Source: Inonotus obliquus (taxonomy: Eukaryota; Basidiomycota; Agaricomycetes; Hymenochaetales; Hymenochaetaceae). Taken from it: 64,000 bases of DNA. Location of the stretch: NCBI GenBank assembly GCA_032164295.1, contig JAJHTX010000002.1:2790001-2854000 (forward strand), written 5' to 3'. This document shows positions 24,265 through 36,600 of the stretch, piece by piece; positions within the stretch are counted from its first letter, which is position 1, and each line of letters opens with the position of its first letter. The notes under the pieces were generated by a model. That model was not told the DNA's origin. It saw only the letters and a list, made by a program, of their open reading frames with translations, and searched no databases. Both the position numbers and the translations under genes were made by a program.

Positions 24265-25191
24265 CTACTTCATTTTCACCGATCCGCCGCTCGGTGCTGA
24301 AGCAGCAGCACTTGCAGTAGCGTTACTAGCAGCATTCCTCCAAGGCACCTCAACCCCAAACCAACTCTTCAGAAACCGTGTCGTACGCATTTTAACAGCA
24401 CCCCAACTATCCAACGCCGGTCTCACATCAAGATAAAACGCAGGACCCGGATTTGTGGAATTTGATATTTTACCAGTGTAAAAATCAATAACATATCGAA
24501 TCTGAGTTCCACAACGGTCGATTACCCAATCGTGTCTGTCGAAAGGTGCTTGATACCTATCCAGCCAAACAATCACCATAATACTATCAATTCCTGACAA
24601 TCTCAAGGTAGCGAATAAAAAGCCTTTTACTCACCCTAACAAAGTCTTAACCCAAGCCTTCGGAGTTCTCTCCCCAGGTTTTCCTTTAAAACTCACAAGT
24701 CTGACACCACCACACCTCTCCCCACCCCATCCCCGTTCCCAATCAACAACACCTTCCCAAGCTTTCTCATTAACAGCATTATGAATCGGTACAATCACTC
24801 TCATATCAGCTGCACGTGGGGAATGGTTCTTGCGTGTTAGGGCTGAGAAGAATTGAGCTTCGGAGGGGTAGACCCAGTTGCTGTCTGGAGTGTCAGCGCG
24901 TGGGATGGAGGATACTTCGCGGGCTGTTGGAAGGGATGGGGTTGTCGGTGCCGTTGGTAGCGTTGGAGATCCTGCGCCAGGTGAGGACGTAGACGCGCTC
25001 CCAGTGATACTTCCGAGCAAGCTCGACCATGTCGAACGCGTAGTATGGTCGACAGGACACTTATCCACCTCCGACGAACGTGCAAATTGAGAGTGGTCGA
25101 CTGGGCATTTATCGCCGCTCGCGCTCAGCTTAGATTGCGGGCTGTTCGAACAGGACGAGGAAGCTGAGTGGTCGACAGGACACTGAGCCAT
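24265..25191 (-). CDS. CYC3: Holocytochrome c synthase (cytochrome c haem lyase)
   Basis: There are two exons from ATG 25191 to TAG 24265-24267, with the intron near 24560-24635. The N-terminus carries three copies of the CPVDH haem-regulatory motif (residues about 4-8, 29-33 and 44-48). A Ser/Thr/Pro-rich linker follows, then the catalytic core: [50 protein letters not shown] and, in exon 2, [20 protein letters not shown] and [10 protein letters not shown]. The conserved His of IHN is the known haem ligand in HCCS. The enzyme attaches haem covalently to apocytochrome c in the mitochondrial intermembrane space. Three CP motifs in one N-terminus is on the high side. Confidence 0.93.
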
Positions 25192-25913
25192 ACTCAAGTA
25201 AAAATCCAAAGAAAATAAAAATAAAAATGCTCGGTCTCGGTCCGGACCGAACGGCATGATGTTTACCCAAGGTCCTTTTTTAGTTAGCTGGGCGCACCGA
25301 TTTGATCCGATATTCCGCAAGAAATCTTCTCCGAATTTGGAGTGTGAGAATATTTGAAAATGGAAACGCCACACACGCGAACGCGATGTCGATCTCGACT
25401 GACTAGTGAGAATGATTTGCGCTGTCAATATCTTTGATCAAACGCGGCAATTGAGAGTAACTGATCCATGGCAACCACAGGGACGAAAAACAAAGGGTAA
25501 GTAAGTAGTACCAATCCTCCAACAACTCCACTATCAGAGAGAGGAGATAAGAATTTCATATTTAAGCAAAAGTCAAGAGTACCATGTCCGTAGCATATCA
25601 GAGGCAGGGAATAGAGCAACACGGCTTGACTTGCCCGGCGGCAAGCAGATACTCTAAACGTCGAAAAAAGTGCGAACATCTACCTTACAAACCGTGCAAA
25701 ATTAAAATGGCTCAAGAACATAAAGGTATAGAAATGTCGAGAGACCAGAGAACGAAATGAATGTACGAAACCCTGAAAATTGTCAGAGGGAAGGTAAAGT
25801 CCGGTTGCTTTGGATGTTGTGGAACGGTCGTTCCATTGCGTGTGTGAAAGGACTGCGACATAATCGAAGAATCATAGCGAGCATCTCAAGCGTTAACTAC
25901 CGAGCCCGATGCA
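25192..25913. other. Intergenic region between CYC3 and the cysteine-rich secreted protein gene
   Basis: This includes the CYC3 promoter (25192 to about 25400) and the 3' flank of the secreted-protein gene. The latter may reach further left than the stop given here if a terminal intron is used (candidate acceptors near 25860-25900). No other gene is supported. Confidence 0.5.
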
Positions 25914-26864
25914 TTAGAACTCTGAACTCCTCACTAGAGTGAGACGGAAGTACTCACCAACACAAACACCGCCCAAGCAGGATGCGCCAGGTATAGTTGA
26001 GCAGTCGGTACCCTGCCCAAGTGAAGCGCATCCACCACATGAGGTTAATTCGGAAAGCGTATCGACGCTAGAATACGCGTTAGTTTCATTCTAGAGAAGG
26101 GTGAAACCGTTTACTCACCATTCCGAATCGCCGGTTAATAACCCATTGGAGACGATAGGGCACGTCGTCAGACCAGTCGGGCAGAACGAAGCCTAGAGCA
26201 CTGCGTTAGAAAAAGACCTTATTTTTACCGGGACTTTTACGTACATCCCACTGCTCAACATTTCGCTTGGTCTTGCCATGCCCGCCCTTACCGTCCTTCT
26301 TGTTGAAGTCCTTCTTGCCAAAATTTTTCTTGCCGTAGTCCTTCTTATCGAAGCCCCAGCCTTTGTCCTTTCCATTGTGACTATCCTTCTTATCCTTGGG
26401 CTTCGGAGAAGGAACTCCCTTTGGCGGCGACGGTGGGTTACCACCCTTTGAGCAGCACTGAAGTCCAGGAATCCATTTGAATCCTGACTTTGAGCACGTC
26501 GGGGTTTGCGGCTTCGATGGCTTATCACGCGGAACGCAGGAGCCTTGATCATAGTGGAAGTACCAAGCTGGAAATTTCAAGAGAAGACTAGTAAGAATCG
26601 AGAAAATAAGCTATAGACTATCCGGAACGTACAAAGAGGGCAATCCAGACCGCTGGGAGGAGTAGGTGATTTCGAAGGACCTCCCTTCGGAAGACAGCAG
26701 CTGCGCGACTCCCAGAAGAACTCGCTGTTCTTGCAGTCTTTTGAAGTTTGCTTTTTCCCACCGGTGCGAGCTTCAAGGTTAAACGTTCTAGTAGGAGTTG
26801 GTGTTGCCTCAACAAAACCAACAGCGAGGGCGGATACTAGAAGGAGCGTTGAGAAGACCTTCAT
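25914..26864 (-). CDS. Cysteine-rich secreted protein, PriA-like
   Basis: The start is ATG at 26864 (MKVFSTLLLVSALAVGFVEA), a clear signal peptide. Exon 1 contains CCLPKGGP. An intron with a GTACGT donor joins to WYFHYDQGSC, two more Cys pairs (LQCCSKGG) and a Gly/Lys/Asp-rich region with repeated KKDF/KKDY/GKKNFGK units (26290-26370). Two further introns lead to FCPTGLTTCPI and SELTSCGGCASLG, TDCSTIPGASC and GGVCVG. That last Cys pattern is the one seen in the PriA-type proteins of fruiting mushrooms, first described from Lentinula primordia. The protein is likely extracellular or wall-bound. Reading straight on, the frame stops at 25914-25916, 12 codons after a possible donor, so the 3' end is uncertain. 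No biochemical function is known to me. Confidence 0.68.
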
Positions 26865-28995
26865 TTTGACGTACTTGATTGAAGGGGGAGGAGGGGGAAA
26901 GGTTCGTGAGGTTGAAGTGGTGAAGCGGGAGCTTGAAGATGTACAATAGCCGGCACGGGCTTGACTTTAAAAGAATGGCGGATGAGAGAGAGGACGCTCC
27001 CGCAGATGAGCACAGACACTAGATGTAAGGGTTGGAAGGGATGGAGAAATAAAAGGGGAATCCGGTCGTGGCGAGATAATATAGGTAAGGCGTGAGACCG
27101 GACCCTTATTCTATGCGCGCCAAATCCGGATTTATTTATAAGTTTCATAATGAATAAAGCACGGCATATTAACTCCGATAAAGAGAAGATCAGAGCACCG
27201 TTTCAGAACCTTCTTGCACCCCCACCGGGTGTGTACGAAAACTACACAGAAAATGTGCAGAGAAATCGACCACCTACCTTCATCCACCCGCCAAGCAGGC
27301 CAGGGAGGAATACAATACAGTTCCATTATCCAAGGAGCTATCACATCCATCCAATGATTCCAATCATTCGGACAGACGAACGCGGTGAAGAGACCGGACG
27401 CCGCTTAAATGAGCTATTTCTGAGCCGATAAATACGTGACAACATGTGACATAACGCAGGACGACCCTTCCCGCGAGCGGCTTTTTTCTCTTGCCGTGGT
27501 ATATTCCACCGTGTTATTACGCTAGCACTCTGATCAGTGTATCAGTCGTTCTGCAGGACATCCGTACAAGGTTGATACCAAAGGGAGTCGATTGCACAAA
27601 GCGCACTGCATTCCTTGCTGATGACTTGCAGTTCCATTTCCCTGACCGTCCCTTCAACCTGATCTGCACCAGGATCAGGAACTGTTGATAGCTACCGAAC
27701 CCTCCCGCGATAACAGCGCTGCTTCTGGTCTTGGGAAATTTGCTATAATCGATAGACAGGAGATCTAGGATGAGACAACGCAAGCGACATGGCAGGGAGA
27801 AATACTTAGTTCAAAGAGAAATGTGTCTTGGCGATGGCTGACCGCGTGAAAAATATTCAATCAGCTCGCGTCGAACGCAATAGTTGAGTCGACTGAGTTC
27901 TTTGGTCTTGAGCGGTCTCACGATCACGGAGCTCTTCCGCTTAGGGTATGATCATGATGCTGGTGATGAAGACATCTCAGCACCTGTACAATCTCGTCAC
28001 TTACCAAGTGAGGTGCTCCGGGATCACTTTCCAGTCTTTTCCAGTCGTTCCGATAGAAGCGTTGAAGATCTTTGCCAATCATCCCAAGGAGAAGAGCCTG
28101 ACGATGTGCGGAATGCGGATCACTTCTGTTCACGAACGTTGCCACGGTGACGATCCAACAATCAGGGATAAGATGTCTTCTCAGAAAGTAAAAACTTGGC
28201 ACGAATGTCGATATACATAAGGTTCATGTTCGGTCCAGCTACTCTGCCTCTCCCAGACCAAAGTGCCTGGACTGGACCATCCAGAAGTGCTTTCTGAAAC
28301 CATCTTATTTTAGACCACACCCGCGAAAATTCCAGAGCAACACTCTGTGAGAGTCGAAGTAACAGTCTATCTCTCGGTGCATCGGAGCAGAATACGTACC
28401 TGCTACCCAGTTTAGAGACAAGAAAAACAATAGAATCGACCAGCCCCAAGAGGAAGTGGGGAAGCAACTAATGTTGGCAACGGAAATCACCCAGAGGTGA
28501 ATGCTATATTGCATGCATCCTAAAGTTTATCTTGAATCCGTATCTAAAGCATGTTTCCACGCGATACGATCAGACTACAAATGGGCCACCGGAGCCTGGA
28601 CTTTTCTTACCTAGACTCGGTAGCATTCCACGGCAGCACCGTGCCATCAATAAGCCACGCAGGACCATCAAGCCCACTGTAGTCTAGCGCAAGCCCTCTT
28701 GCTTATCACAGGTTATGTAAGGGAGAATCACGATGCGTGTTCGACCTCTGGTCGACATTGTTTACCCTTGTTTGTTGGCGTGTCTTGACGCGTCCTGTGC
28801 ACGTGATAATAGATAGGCACGTGCTTCGCCATGGCTCGTGATGCCAACACTACCAAATCGAAGCACATGATAATGGACCTTCGGTCGGTCTTGAAAGTGC
28901 CCGACTCCTGTGACCGAGCTCAACCTTCGTTCTTGTTCTCATACCACCATCTACCACTACCCACCTTAGCGCCCTGGTTTCTCTGATTGCCCATA
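26865..28995. other. Intergenic region, no firm gene
   Basis: The right part is the nitronate monooxygenase promoter and the left part is the promoter of the secreted protein. Between about 27,880 and 28,514 the minus strand has a real ATG (28514) followed by a hydrophobic stretch and a plausible donor (GTACGT). The next segments do not join into a convincing protein, so I do not call a gene. Small ORFs elsewhere have no coding character. Confidence 0.45.
28800..28823. promoter_or_regulatory. Paired CACGTG boxes upstream of nitronate monooxygenase
   Basis: CACGTG occurs at 28800-28805 and 28818-28823, about 175-195 bp before the start codon. The spacing of 18 bp centre to centre would place both on nearly the same face of the helix. 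The role is inferred from motif and position only. Confidence 0.4.
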
Positions 28996-30767
28996 ATGCC
29001 TTCTTCACCCCAAGTTTTCAGAACTCCTCTCACGGATCTCTTCAATATCAAGCATCCAATCATGCTTGCCGGTAAGCAGTGCTCTTGTTCATTATATTTC
29101 AGGCATTTTTGACGGTTGCATTCTTCGGTTACCCGTTTAATCAGGCATGAACGTCGCAGCGGGCCCTAAACTCGCCGCAGCGGTCACGAACGCCGGTACT
29201 TGTTCAGTCATGTTTGCATTCGTGTCGCGTTTTGACCGCTGCTTATACAGGTGGTATTGGTGTCATCGGAGGCCTGGGACAAACACCAAAGAACTTGCAA
29301 CGAAGTATTGATGAAATTAAGGAACATCTGGAAGACAAGAACGCGCCCTTTGGCGTCGATCTCCTCATCCCCCAAGTGGGCGGTAATGCTCGGAAGACAA
29401 ATGTACGATTCTTCGAGTCAAATGCTTCTACTTCCAGTGGGGATTGACGTGGCTGGACCTTTTCAGTACGATTATACAAAGGGCCAGCTTCCGGAGCTCA
29501 CGGACGTACTTATTAAGAACAAAATAGCAGTGTTCGTCTGTGCTGTCGGTGTTCCACCGAGAGAGATGGTAGACAAGCTACACGCTGCGAAAATTCCGGT
29601 GATGAAGTAGGTTGAAATTATTATTTGTATCTGCTCCTTTCTGATGATGATGAAAATAGCATGGTTGGCCACCCCAAGGTAAATATCCAGTGAATTGGCA
29701 GGTATCGAACAATGTTCTGAAGTCAATATAGCATGTACAGAAAGCTCTTGACCAGGGTGAATAAATTTCCGACCGTATAGCGTTGAAGTGTTGCTGATGA
29801 ATGTTGATCCAGGTGTTGACATAATCTGCGCCCAAGGAGGCGAGGTATATTCCATTTCTGGCACATGAGAAAATCATGCTCAATTTATCTCCTTAGGGAG
29901 GTGGCCATACTGGCGATACACCCTTCTCTATCCTCATCCCAGCTTGTATTGACATATGCAAAAACGTGAAGAGCCCACTGACCGGCAAGCCAGTTCTTGT
30001 CGTTGCTGCGGGCGGAATTGCAGACGGACGTGGACTCGCCGCCTCGCTTTCGTGCGTTCAAACCCCCAGTCGGAACGTCTACACACTAGAATGCTTACTT
30101 TTCGATTAGTTATGGAGCCACAGGTGTCTGGGTTGGCACACGCTTTGTTGCAAGTGTTGAGGCAGGCGCTCCAAAGATCCACAAAGAGCTCATTGTTTCC
30201 GCTGGTTACGACGACTTCGCGAAGACCATTATTTACACTGGTCGCCCATTGCAAGTTCGCAAGACGGAATATATTGCAGATTGGTGAGCCAAACTATCAG
30301 TATTGGAAACTGCCGTTGTTTACTATGTCTCAGGGAGGAAAATCGTCGCGAAGAGATCAAGAAACTGACGGCAGAAGGGAAGATCCCGCATGAAGAAGAA
30401 TTAGAGAAGCACCCCGAGAAGTCTTTGCCTGGCCGAGCATGTTCGTGCCCGTGTTAAGAATCTTGGTTTAGATAACGGTGATACTGATTGTTTCCTGAAA
30501 TAGGGCTTATGGGCAGAGTTGCGGGAGCAATCCACGTAGGTTTCTCATAGTTGCTCATTTAGCAGATCGATGACTTACAGTTCATCCTCTTTCTTCACTA
30601 CAACAGGACGTCAAGCCCGCAAAGGAGATGTAAGTTCTGCTCTTTTGCCGATGATATCACGACGTGAACCTGATGTTTGTTTTCCCAGCGTGGACGAAAT
30701 GGTTACCACCGCCGCGAAACACATAAGACAGTCTAACTCATACATTGTCCCTCAAGCCAAGCTATGA
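28996..30767 (+). CDS. Nitronate monooxygenase (2-nitropropane dioxygenase-like)
   Basis: The start is ATG at 28996 (MPSSPQVFRTPLTDLFNIKH). The gene has many small exons; the joins recover PIMLAG, GMNVAAGPKLAAAVTNAG and GGIGVIGGLGQTPKNLQ, then VDLLIPQVGGNARKTN. Further on it reads IAVFVCAVGVPPREMVDKLH, MVGHPKHVQKALDQGVDIIC, AQGGEGGGHTG and VLVVAAGGIADGRGLAASL, followed by GATGVWVGTRFVAS. These are the FMN-binding TIM-barrel motifs of class I nitronate monooxygenases, including the conserved GGHTG with its catalytic-region His. The enzyme oxidises alkyl nitronates (and the toxin propionate 3-nitronate) to carbonyl and nitrite. The C-terminus ends IVPQAKL, which resembles a weak peroxisomal PTS1 (AKL); that localisation is inference. 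Length is about 370 aa. Confidence 0.9.
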
Positions 30768-30913
30768 CGGATGTGCAACCATACCATGCAAGATCCTATC
30801 TCGCTTTACATATGCTTTGTACACTGGTTATGGGTCAATACACATACAATGTATTCTAGACCAGCTCTAGGAATATAACCACTCTTTTTCTTTGGTTATA
30901 GTACACAGCGGAT

Positions 30914-32586
30914 CTAATTGTCGTCATCCATGAGTTCCGCAAGTTCCGCCTCCTCTTCTGCAGTAAGTTGGTTTGTGATAGCGGGTTTTTGCTCCGCTTT
31001 TGCTTCCTGCTTCGGTGGCTCTTTTGGTGGGGATACTAAGTCTACGAACGATGTTTTAATAAGGGAGAAGTGTATGACAGGGCAACATGAACTCATACCT
31101 GCAAGTCTCCACCTTCGAATCGTCTGATCCAGACTGGCACTGATGATCCACGGTTCAATACTAGTTTTCCCATCCTCGGTGGGTCTACGACGGATCCAGA
31201 GTCGAAGGGCTACAACATCATGCCAGTGCGCATCCGTCGTACTAAGAAGCTCGGGGGCTGCAGGGTCGCTGATATCGTATAATCGTAGCACATCACCGGA
31301 AGCCGTTATCAAGAGTGGTTCTTCCAAGTCGGTCAGGAAGAGAGGTAGTAGTGCTTTTACGGCCGTTGGATGGGTGATAGGAGGTACTGGCTTGATTGGA
31401 GTTTCTTGGGTAGTTTCTCCCGAGATTGGTCGTTTAGTGAGAAGGACGGTATCATCTGACGAGGCTTAGTCCAGATCATTTAGTCAGTAAGCCGATCTGG
31501 TTAAGCAGTAGTGGAACGACTGACCCGTCCATAATTGACCTTGCCCAAACCACATGTCATTTATTCCCGTCCGATGAGCGGTAATTTCTTCCTTTTGCGT
31601 TGCTCGACAATTCGGAGAGTCGCCGTATGTACGATCTACCTCCCAAACTCTGATAATACCCATAGTATCGGCAGTATATAGTGTTGCTGAAGAGGGTGAG
31701 TGGGCGTCAATGGAGATGCATTGTACAGGGCGTGAATGAGCAGAGATGATCCCGATGCTCTTAAGTGGCTGTTTGCTTTGAGGATTACTTATATCCCTAT
31801 ATTTTACACTAGTTTCAGATAACCTTCGCAAGCAAAATTGGATTTGATACGTTACCAGAATCGAACGACTTTATCTGAACCGCTTGTGATTATGAGCTTG
31901 AGCTCTGGTACTGAGGTGATGCATTTAGCGAAGTCTGAGTGTGCCTCTGTTGAAGAGATAACTGATTTGTCCTAGAAGTATCCATGAGATCGGAATAAAT
32001 GCCATGTAGTGGGCATCATTTGCGAACTTTCGTGTTCCAAATCTTAACGGTCTAAACAAGCGCACTTCAGTAAAACGCTTAGAAATGGGCAGTTTCACCC
32101 ACCTTGTCCCAGGAACCGGATACGAGAAATAAGTCTCTGCTGTTCGCATCTGCACTTTCAAGAAATGCTATCGAGGTCACTGGAGCAGTATGCCCTTTAT
32201 AGACTTGCACAGTTGAGCCAGACTATCTTCTTCATCAGATTGAGCTGGACGTAATGCACATTAGATACGGTTACCTCAAGGCTTATACGTCGAACTACGG
32301 CATCACTTTGCGCAATCCATATCTCGTTGCCTCTGACTAATATGTCAAGGGGCTTTGCAGGAAGGTTGAGAGGTTCTCCGAGGTGCTTTGTGCGTTCTGC
32401 TTTCCGCTTCCGGGCCTTGTGGTCTGCGTAAGTGGCTCGTAATGTTTGGGCGTGTAGATGGAGGACGCACTTCTGCGGCGGCAAGGAATGTTTCTGTCCT
32501 GAAGAAATGATTGTTATCTGTGCTCATCGTGGTTCTAGTCAACAACTTGAAGAAGAGATCTGTTTGAAAGCTGCACGTGAGCGCAT
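30914..32586 (-). CDS. WD40-repeat protein, unassigned
   Basis: The frame from 32484 leftwards lacks its own ATG. The best start is ATG 32586 (MRSRAAFKQISSSS) with exon 1 at 32547-32586 and a GTTGTT donor, joining in frame to RQKHSLPPQKCVLHLHAQTL. A basic segment (ADHKARKRKAERTKH) is followed by PLDILVRGNEIWIAQSDAVV and several WD40 blades. Examples are a GH..PV unit, VQCISIDAHSPSSATLYTAD with GIIRVWEVD, LRLYDIS and IISASLDQTIRRWRLA. The C-terminus is acidic (EEEAELAELMDDDN) and stops at 30914-30916. WD40 propellers act as scaffolds. I do not recognise the orthologue group, so no pathway is proposed. The start codon choice is a splice inference. Confidence 0.7.
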
Positions 32587-32685
32587 TCATCCGCTTTTAG
32601 CAGCATGAATTTTTATAATATTATCACCGTTTCTGATTCCCTTCGATCCCAACGGCACGCTCATTCACCTTTTACCCTAGACAAC

Positions 32686-33550
32686 ATGAGCAAAAGACTC
32701 GCCTCTTTTGCCGGTCCCTCAACACCCTCAGCCTCGCCGGTGCAGGCACGGCAACAGCCAAACTCACCCCAATCCCCTTCGCGTCCCACAGAAAGCACAT
32801 ATCACCGTAAAGTTCGCACCTTACTGCAGGAAATACGTACAATTACACGCACTTGGGATGATTTGGTGAAGCACGATGGCCTTAAGGCCGCTACATTATT
32901 GACGGATACGCGGACCGAACTAGAGTGAGTGAAAATTTACAGTGTCCATTCCTTAGGATGCATTGTCTGAACGAGGCAGGGTGTAGCAATACCCTGCGTT
33001 TACTCCCGAATGACACGCAGCCAGATTCACATATTGTAGGCCTCAGACTAGAAATTATGGAGAAATGTATCGCGGATTTGGATACAGTCATTACTAAGCT
33101 GGTTCGTTTCTAAATTCGAATGCGAGTTAGAGAACTAACGATGTCACTGTAGAAAAAAAAGTTCTTCAAGTTGGGCGCCATTATGGATAGCCTTGAAGCT
33201 ATTGTATCCGAAGCGCATAAAGCCAAGGGATGGACATGGGTTCAGTCTGAACCACTTTGGTATACTTGGACACTGGAGAAATTTGGTATGTGAGCCGATC
33301 TAAGGAGTATGTTTCTCTCCTGACGCAGTGTGAAGCAACCAGAATGCCGGATCTCCTTCCGCCTTATCATCGTTCTCTGCACCTGCATGCGGAGCTAGTT
33401 AACTCTTTACGGAGTCACTCTACCACCTTCGAAGAGTCAAAGGGAATTCTTGCAAAATGGATCTGTCAGCCTCACCTCGAGGCAGACGATTGGGCGCAGG
33501 ATTGGGAAGAGCTGTGTGAAGTTGAAGTAGATAAGTGGTACGGAAGATGA
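32686..33550 (+). CDS. Conserved hypothetical protein
   Basis: The start is ATG at 32686 (MSKRLASFAGPSTPSASPVQ), with four or five exons. Joins at about 32922, 33111-33151 and 33286-33345 are consistent. After a Ser/Pro-rich leader the protein is helical: HRKVRTLLQEIRTITRTWDD, LRLEIMEKCIADLDTVITKL, KKFFKLGAIMDSLEAIVSEA and HKAKGWTWVQSEPLWYTW. It ends LEADDWAQDWEELCEVEVDK plus WYGR. It is divergent from the WD40 gene with only 100 bp between starts. I cannot name a family; coiled-coil-like helices suggest a structural or complex-forming role, which is weak inference. Confidence 0.6.
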
Positions 33551-33618
33551 AGCGCTATGCATTCACAAGAGAGGAGCTGGAAAGCAGTACGATAAAACAA
33601 CACGCGCGAATCGGCGAT

Positions 33619-36600
33619 CTATAAATCCTCGTCGTCTGATATTCGAATCTCGTCTTCGTTTTGTTGCTGTTGTTCAGCCTGCTCTGGTTGTCCCTCCCCA
33701 TCTGTATTTTGAGTCTGCGGAGCGGATTTCGTAGCAGCAACAAATGTTGTTCCTTTCCCTCCGCCTGCTTGCTTCTCCGCCTGCGCCATCGGATCGGAAA
33801 CCTCTTCTGCCTCAGCCGCCAAATCTTTCTGACCTTTCCGTGTCGCAACCGCCTGAGCAGCAAGGAACGACGCTTCTGTATTGAATTGTGCCTGTACACT
33901 GCGTTTTATACGCAACATTTCGCGGAAGGTGTCTTCGGAGCCCGTATCAATCTCGAAATCGTACCATTCCTTCCAGAACTCTGGATTAATTCGCGGGTCG
34001 CAGAACTGGGATGCATGGGCGTAGACTGCACGCGCACGGTCGATTTCACCGAGTTTTCGTTCGAGCTGTGCGAAGCGTAGGCACATTTGGGCGGTTTGTT
34101 TATCCGGTAGGACCTCAATCGCACGCTCGTAGATCGGACGGGTGGCCGGTAAGCCGAAGTTAGCAGATGCCTTGGCGATGTATATTGTGAACATCTGGGT
34201 ACAGCGTAAGACAACGTAGACCGGAATAGGGAAGAAAATGAGTTACCTCGAACTTGTCCTCGTCAGCAACCGCTTGTGTAGCACGCTCGTAAACGTTCAT
34301 CGCTCGTTTAGCAATGCCATGATCCTCTTCCAGTTTGCCATACATAAGGTACAACGGCTTGCAGAACTTGGCAGGACACTGTTCCAGGGCCTGCTCGAAA
34401 AGATCACGAGCTCGTTCAAGCTTCGATCCACCCTGGTTACATAGTCAGTGCTGACCTCGCAGGGAAGGTACCAATACTCACATAGCGTTTAACAAACTTC
34501 GATAGATAGATGTTCCAGATCTCGAACGCCACCGGATACGTAAATAATTCGACTCCGCGCTCGTAGACCTTGAAGCTTTCTTCAAAGTACTTGTTTTCTT
34601 CAAGGAATGCCGCATAGTTAATAATGATCTGTGCATTCGCGATCCGTAGTTCGAGAATCTTGTCATAGACAGCCTTTGTTGTGTCGACTGTGCCAATAGA
34701 CTCTTCAAGGTCAACGTAGAACGACCAGAGTTTCAGCGACTTGAAAAGGCGGGCTTGGACGGGAAGAGACTGCAATACAGAGTTAGAAAAGTGTAAAGCA
34801 GGCGAGAAAATGATGACAAACATGGTCGTGATAGTTAATCCTTGTATTCTTCGGTATCACGGCTGCTCGTTGCATAACACGAATAGCTTCATCATAATTA
34901 TCATGTCGCAACTCCATCTCTGCCCATTCACACCAGATCTCTGCGAGGTCTTCGACAGCTCTGAAGTTGACTTTCGTCGCCTTCTCGAGTACTTTGCGAG
35001 CGCTATCAATATCTTTTTCGGCTTCACCAGTTGTTCCGCCTTCCTCGTAAAATTTGGCAAAGTTAATGAAGAGGCGATAGAAATTGGCCGTCGCCTTCTT
35101 CGGACTGACGGTTGATAGAGCCTTTGTGTAGGTTTCTGCAACCTGAATAATGTTGAGATCAGTATGCGAGTACTCCATCGAAAAGGGCACTAACCTTCTC
35201 ATCGTCGTTGCCCCATAACGCAACTCTCTTCTCCCATTCTTGCACATCGTTGGGATTCCTTCTTAGAAGGACATCATTTACGAGGAAAGGCCTCCGGTCC
35301 ATGAGCTCTTCAAATGTCTTCATTCGCTCGTCGAGTTCCTTCTCATTCTCTTTAATATCCTCTTCATCCTCATCTTCGTCAGGATTAGCCAGTGCTTCCA
35401 TGAGCGCGCTGACAAGAGATTCAGAGAATTCCGCATAGGCATCAAAAATCTGAGTGAAGTCACGGATCGTCAAAGCGGAAGCCATACCGGCCTCGAAGGT
35501 GCTCTTTGCGCGATCAAATTCGCCCCGTTTGATCCAATATGTTGCAAGGCCCGTCCAGAGACGTCCAGCCTGGTCTTTGTACACCTCAAGCCCGTCAGTG
35601 CGGATGATACGTTCAACATCAAGATGTCGCGAGCTAGTCGGGTCTTCATCCTCATCATAAGGTTTCAAAGGCTTGCCATCCTTGCCAACCGGGACAGCAG
35701 GACCCGCAAATCGAATCAGATGTCCATTCAGAGACGCTGGTTCTTGCCCTGCCTTTTCTGCTTCCGCAGCCTCAGTGTCTGCCTTCTCCTTCTCCTTTCG
35801 ATTCGCGATGGTCTGTTCTACGCCAACCCCCACCTCCTCAGGGTATTGCTCGACAACATCCAACCACTCGCCAAGTAGCTGGTAAGGACTCTTTCCGTCT
35901 GGGCTGGTGTATTCTCCTCTTGCCGCCTTTCTAGCGAGGGAGAGGAGTAACTTAGCAGCTTCAAGGGGTCTAGGTGACGGATTAGAGGGTGAAAGCAGGA
36001 TTGAAACGTAGCGCTCCGTCACGCTGGGGTCCACTGCTAGGTATCTACGGTAGACGGCGACGCATGTCAATCCGCCCTTGGACTCAGCCCAGAGGAGATA
36101 CCTGATCCAAACACGATGGTGTAAGGAAGGTGGAAGTGTCCGCAAGGCACGATCGTATGTATGTCGAGCATGTGTATGAGAGAATGTCGGAGGGCACATG
36201 GGGTGAGAGAATACTGAGAGATATAAAAGCCATAATCGAGGAAGCTAGGAGTTGGGTATCAGTAGCGAGCTCAGAGACTATATAATACTGAGACGTACGT
36301 TCGGCAGCCACATTAATGCCCTTTCGAATGTCGCAACAAGAGATTTCCACTCATCGTAACCCACGACACCATCCAATCCTCCCTCCCATCGCTCCAGGTC
36401 TTCTTTGCCATCCTCCAGAGCATCCTTCATTTCTGGGAGCTTCTTCCTCCCTCCCGCGCGCTTCTTTTGAATGAGTTTTCCGAGCACATAAGACATTCGC
36501 ATGTGAAGATACGATTTCCATAGCTTGAAAGAACCAGGGAATTGGACGAGTGCCGACTCGTAGAGATACGTCAATCGTTGCAAGCTAAGTCTTGCTTCTG

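Noticed and set aside
26865..28995. Possible gene on the minus strand near 28,500-27,900
   Set aside because: It has a real ATG and one good donor, but downstream segments hit stops or need introns of about 25-30 nt; no coherent protein results.
17064..30767. A metabolic gene cluster linking the DODA dioxygenase and the nitronate monooxygenase
   Set aside because: They are about 11 kb apart and separated by housekeeping genes (TFB3, PKA, SSF1, CYC3); no shared regulator or transporter is present.
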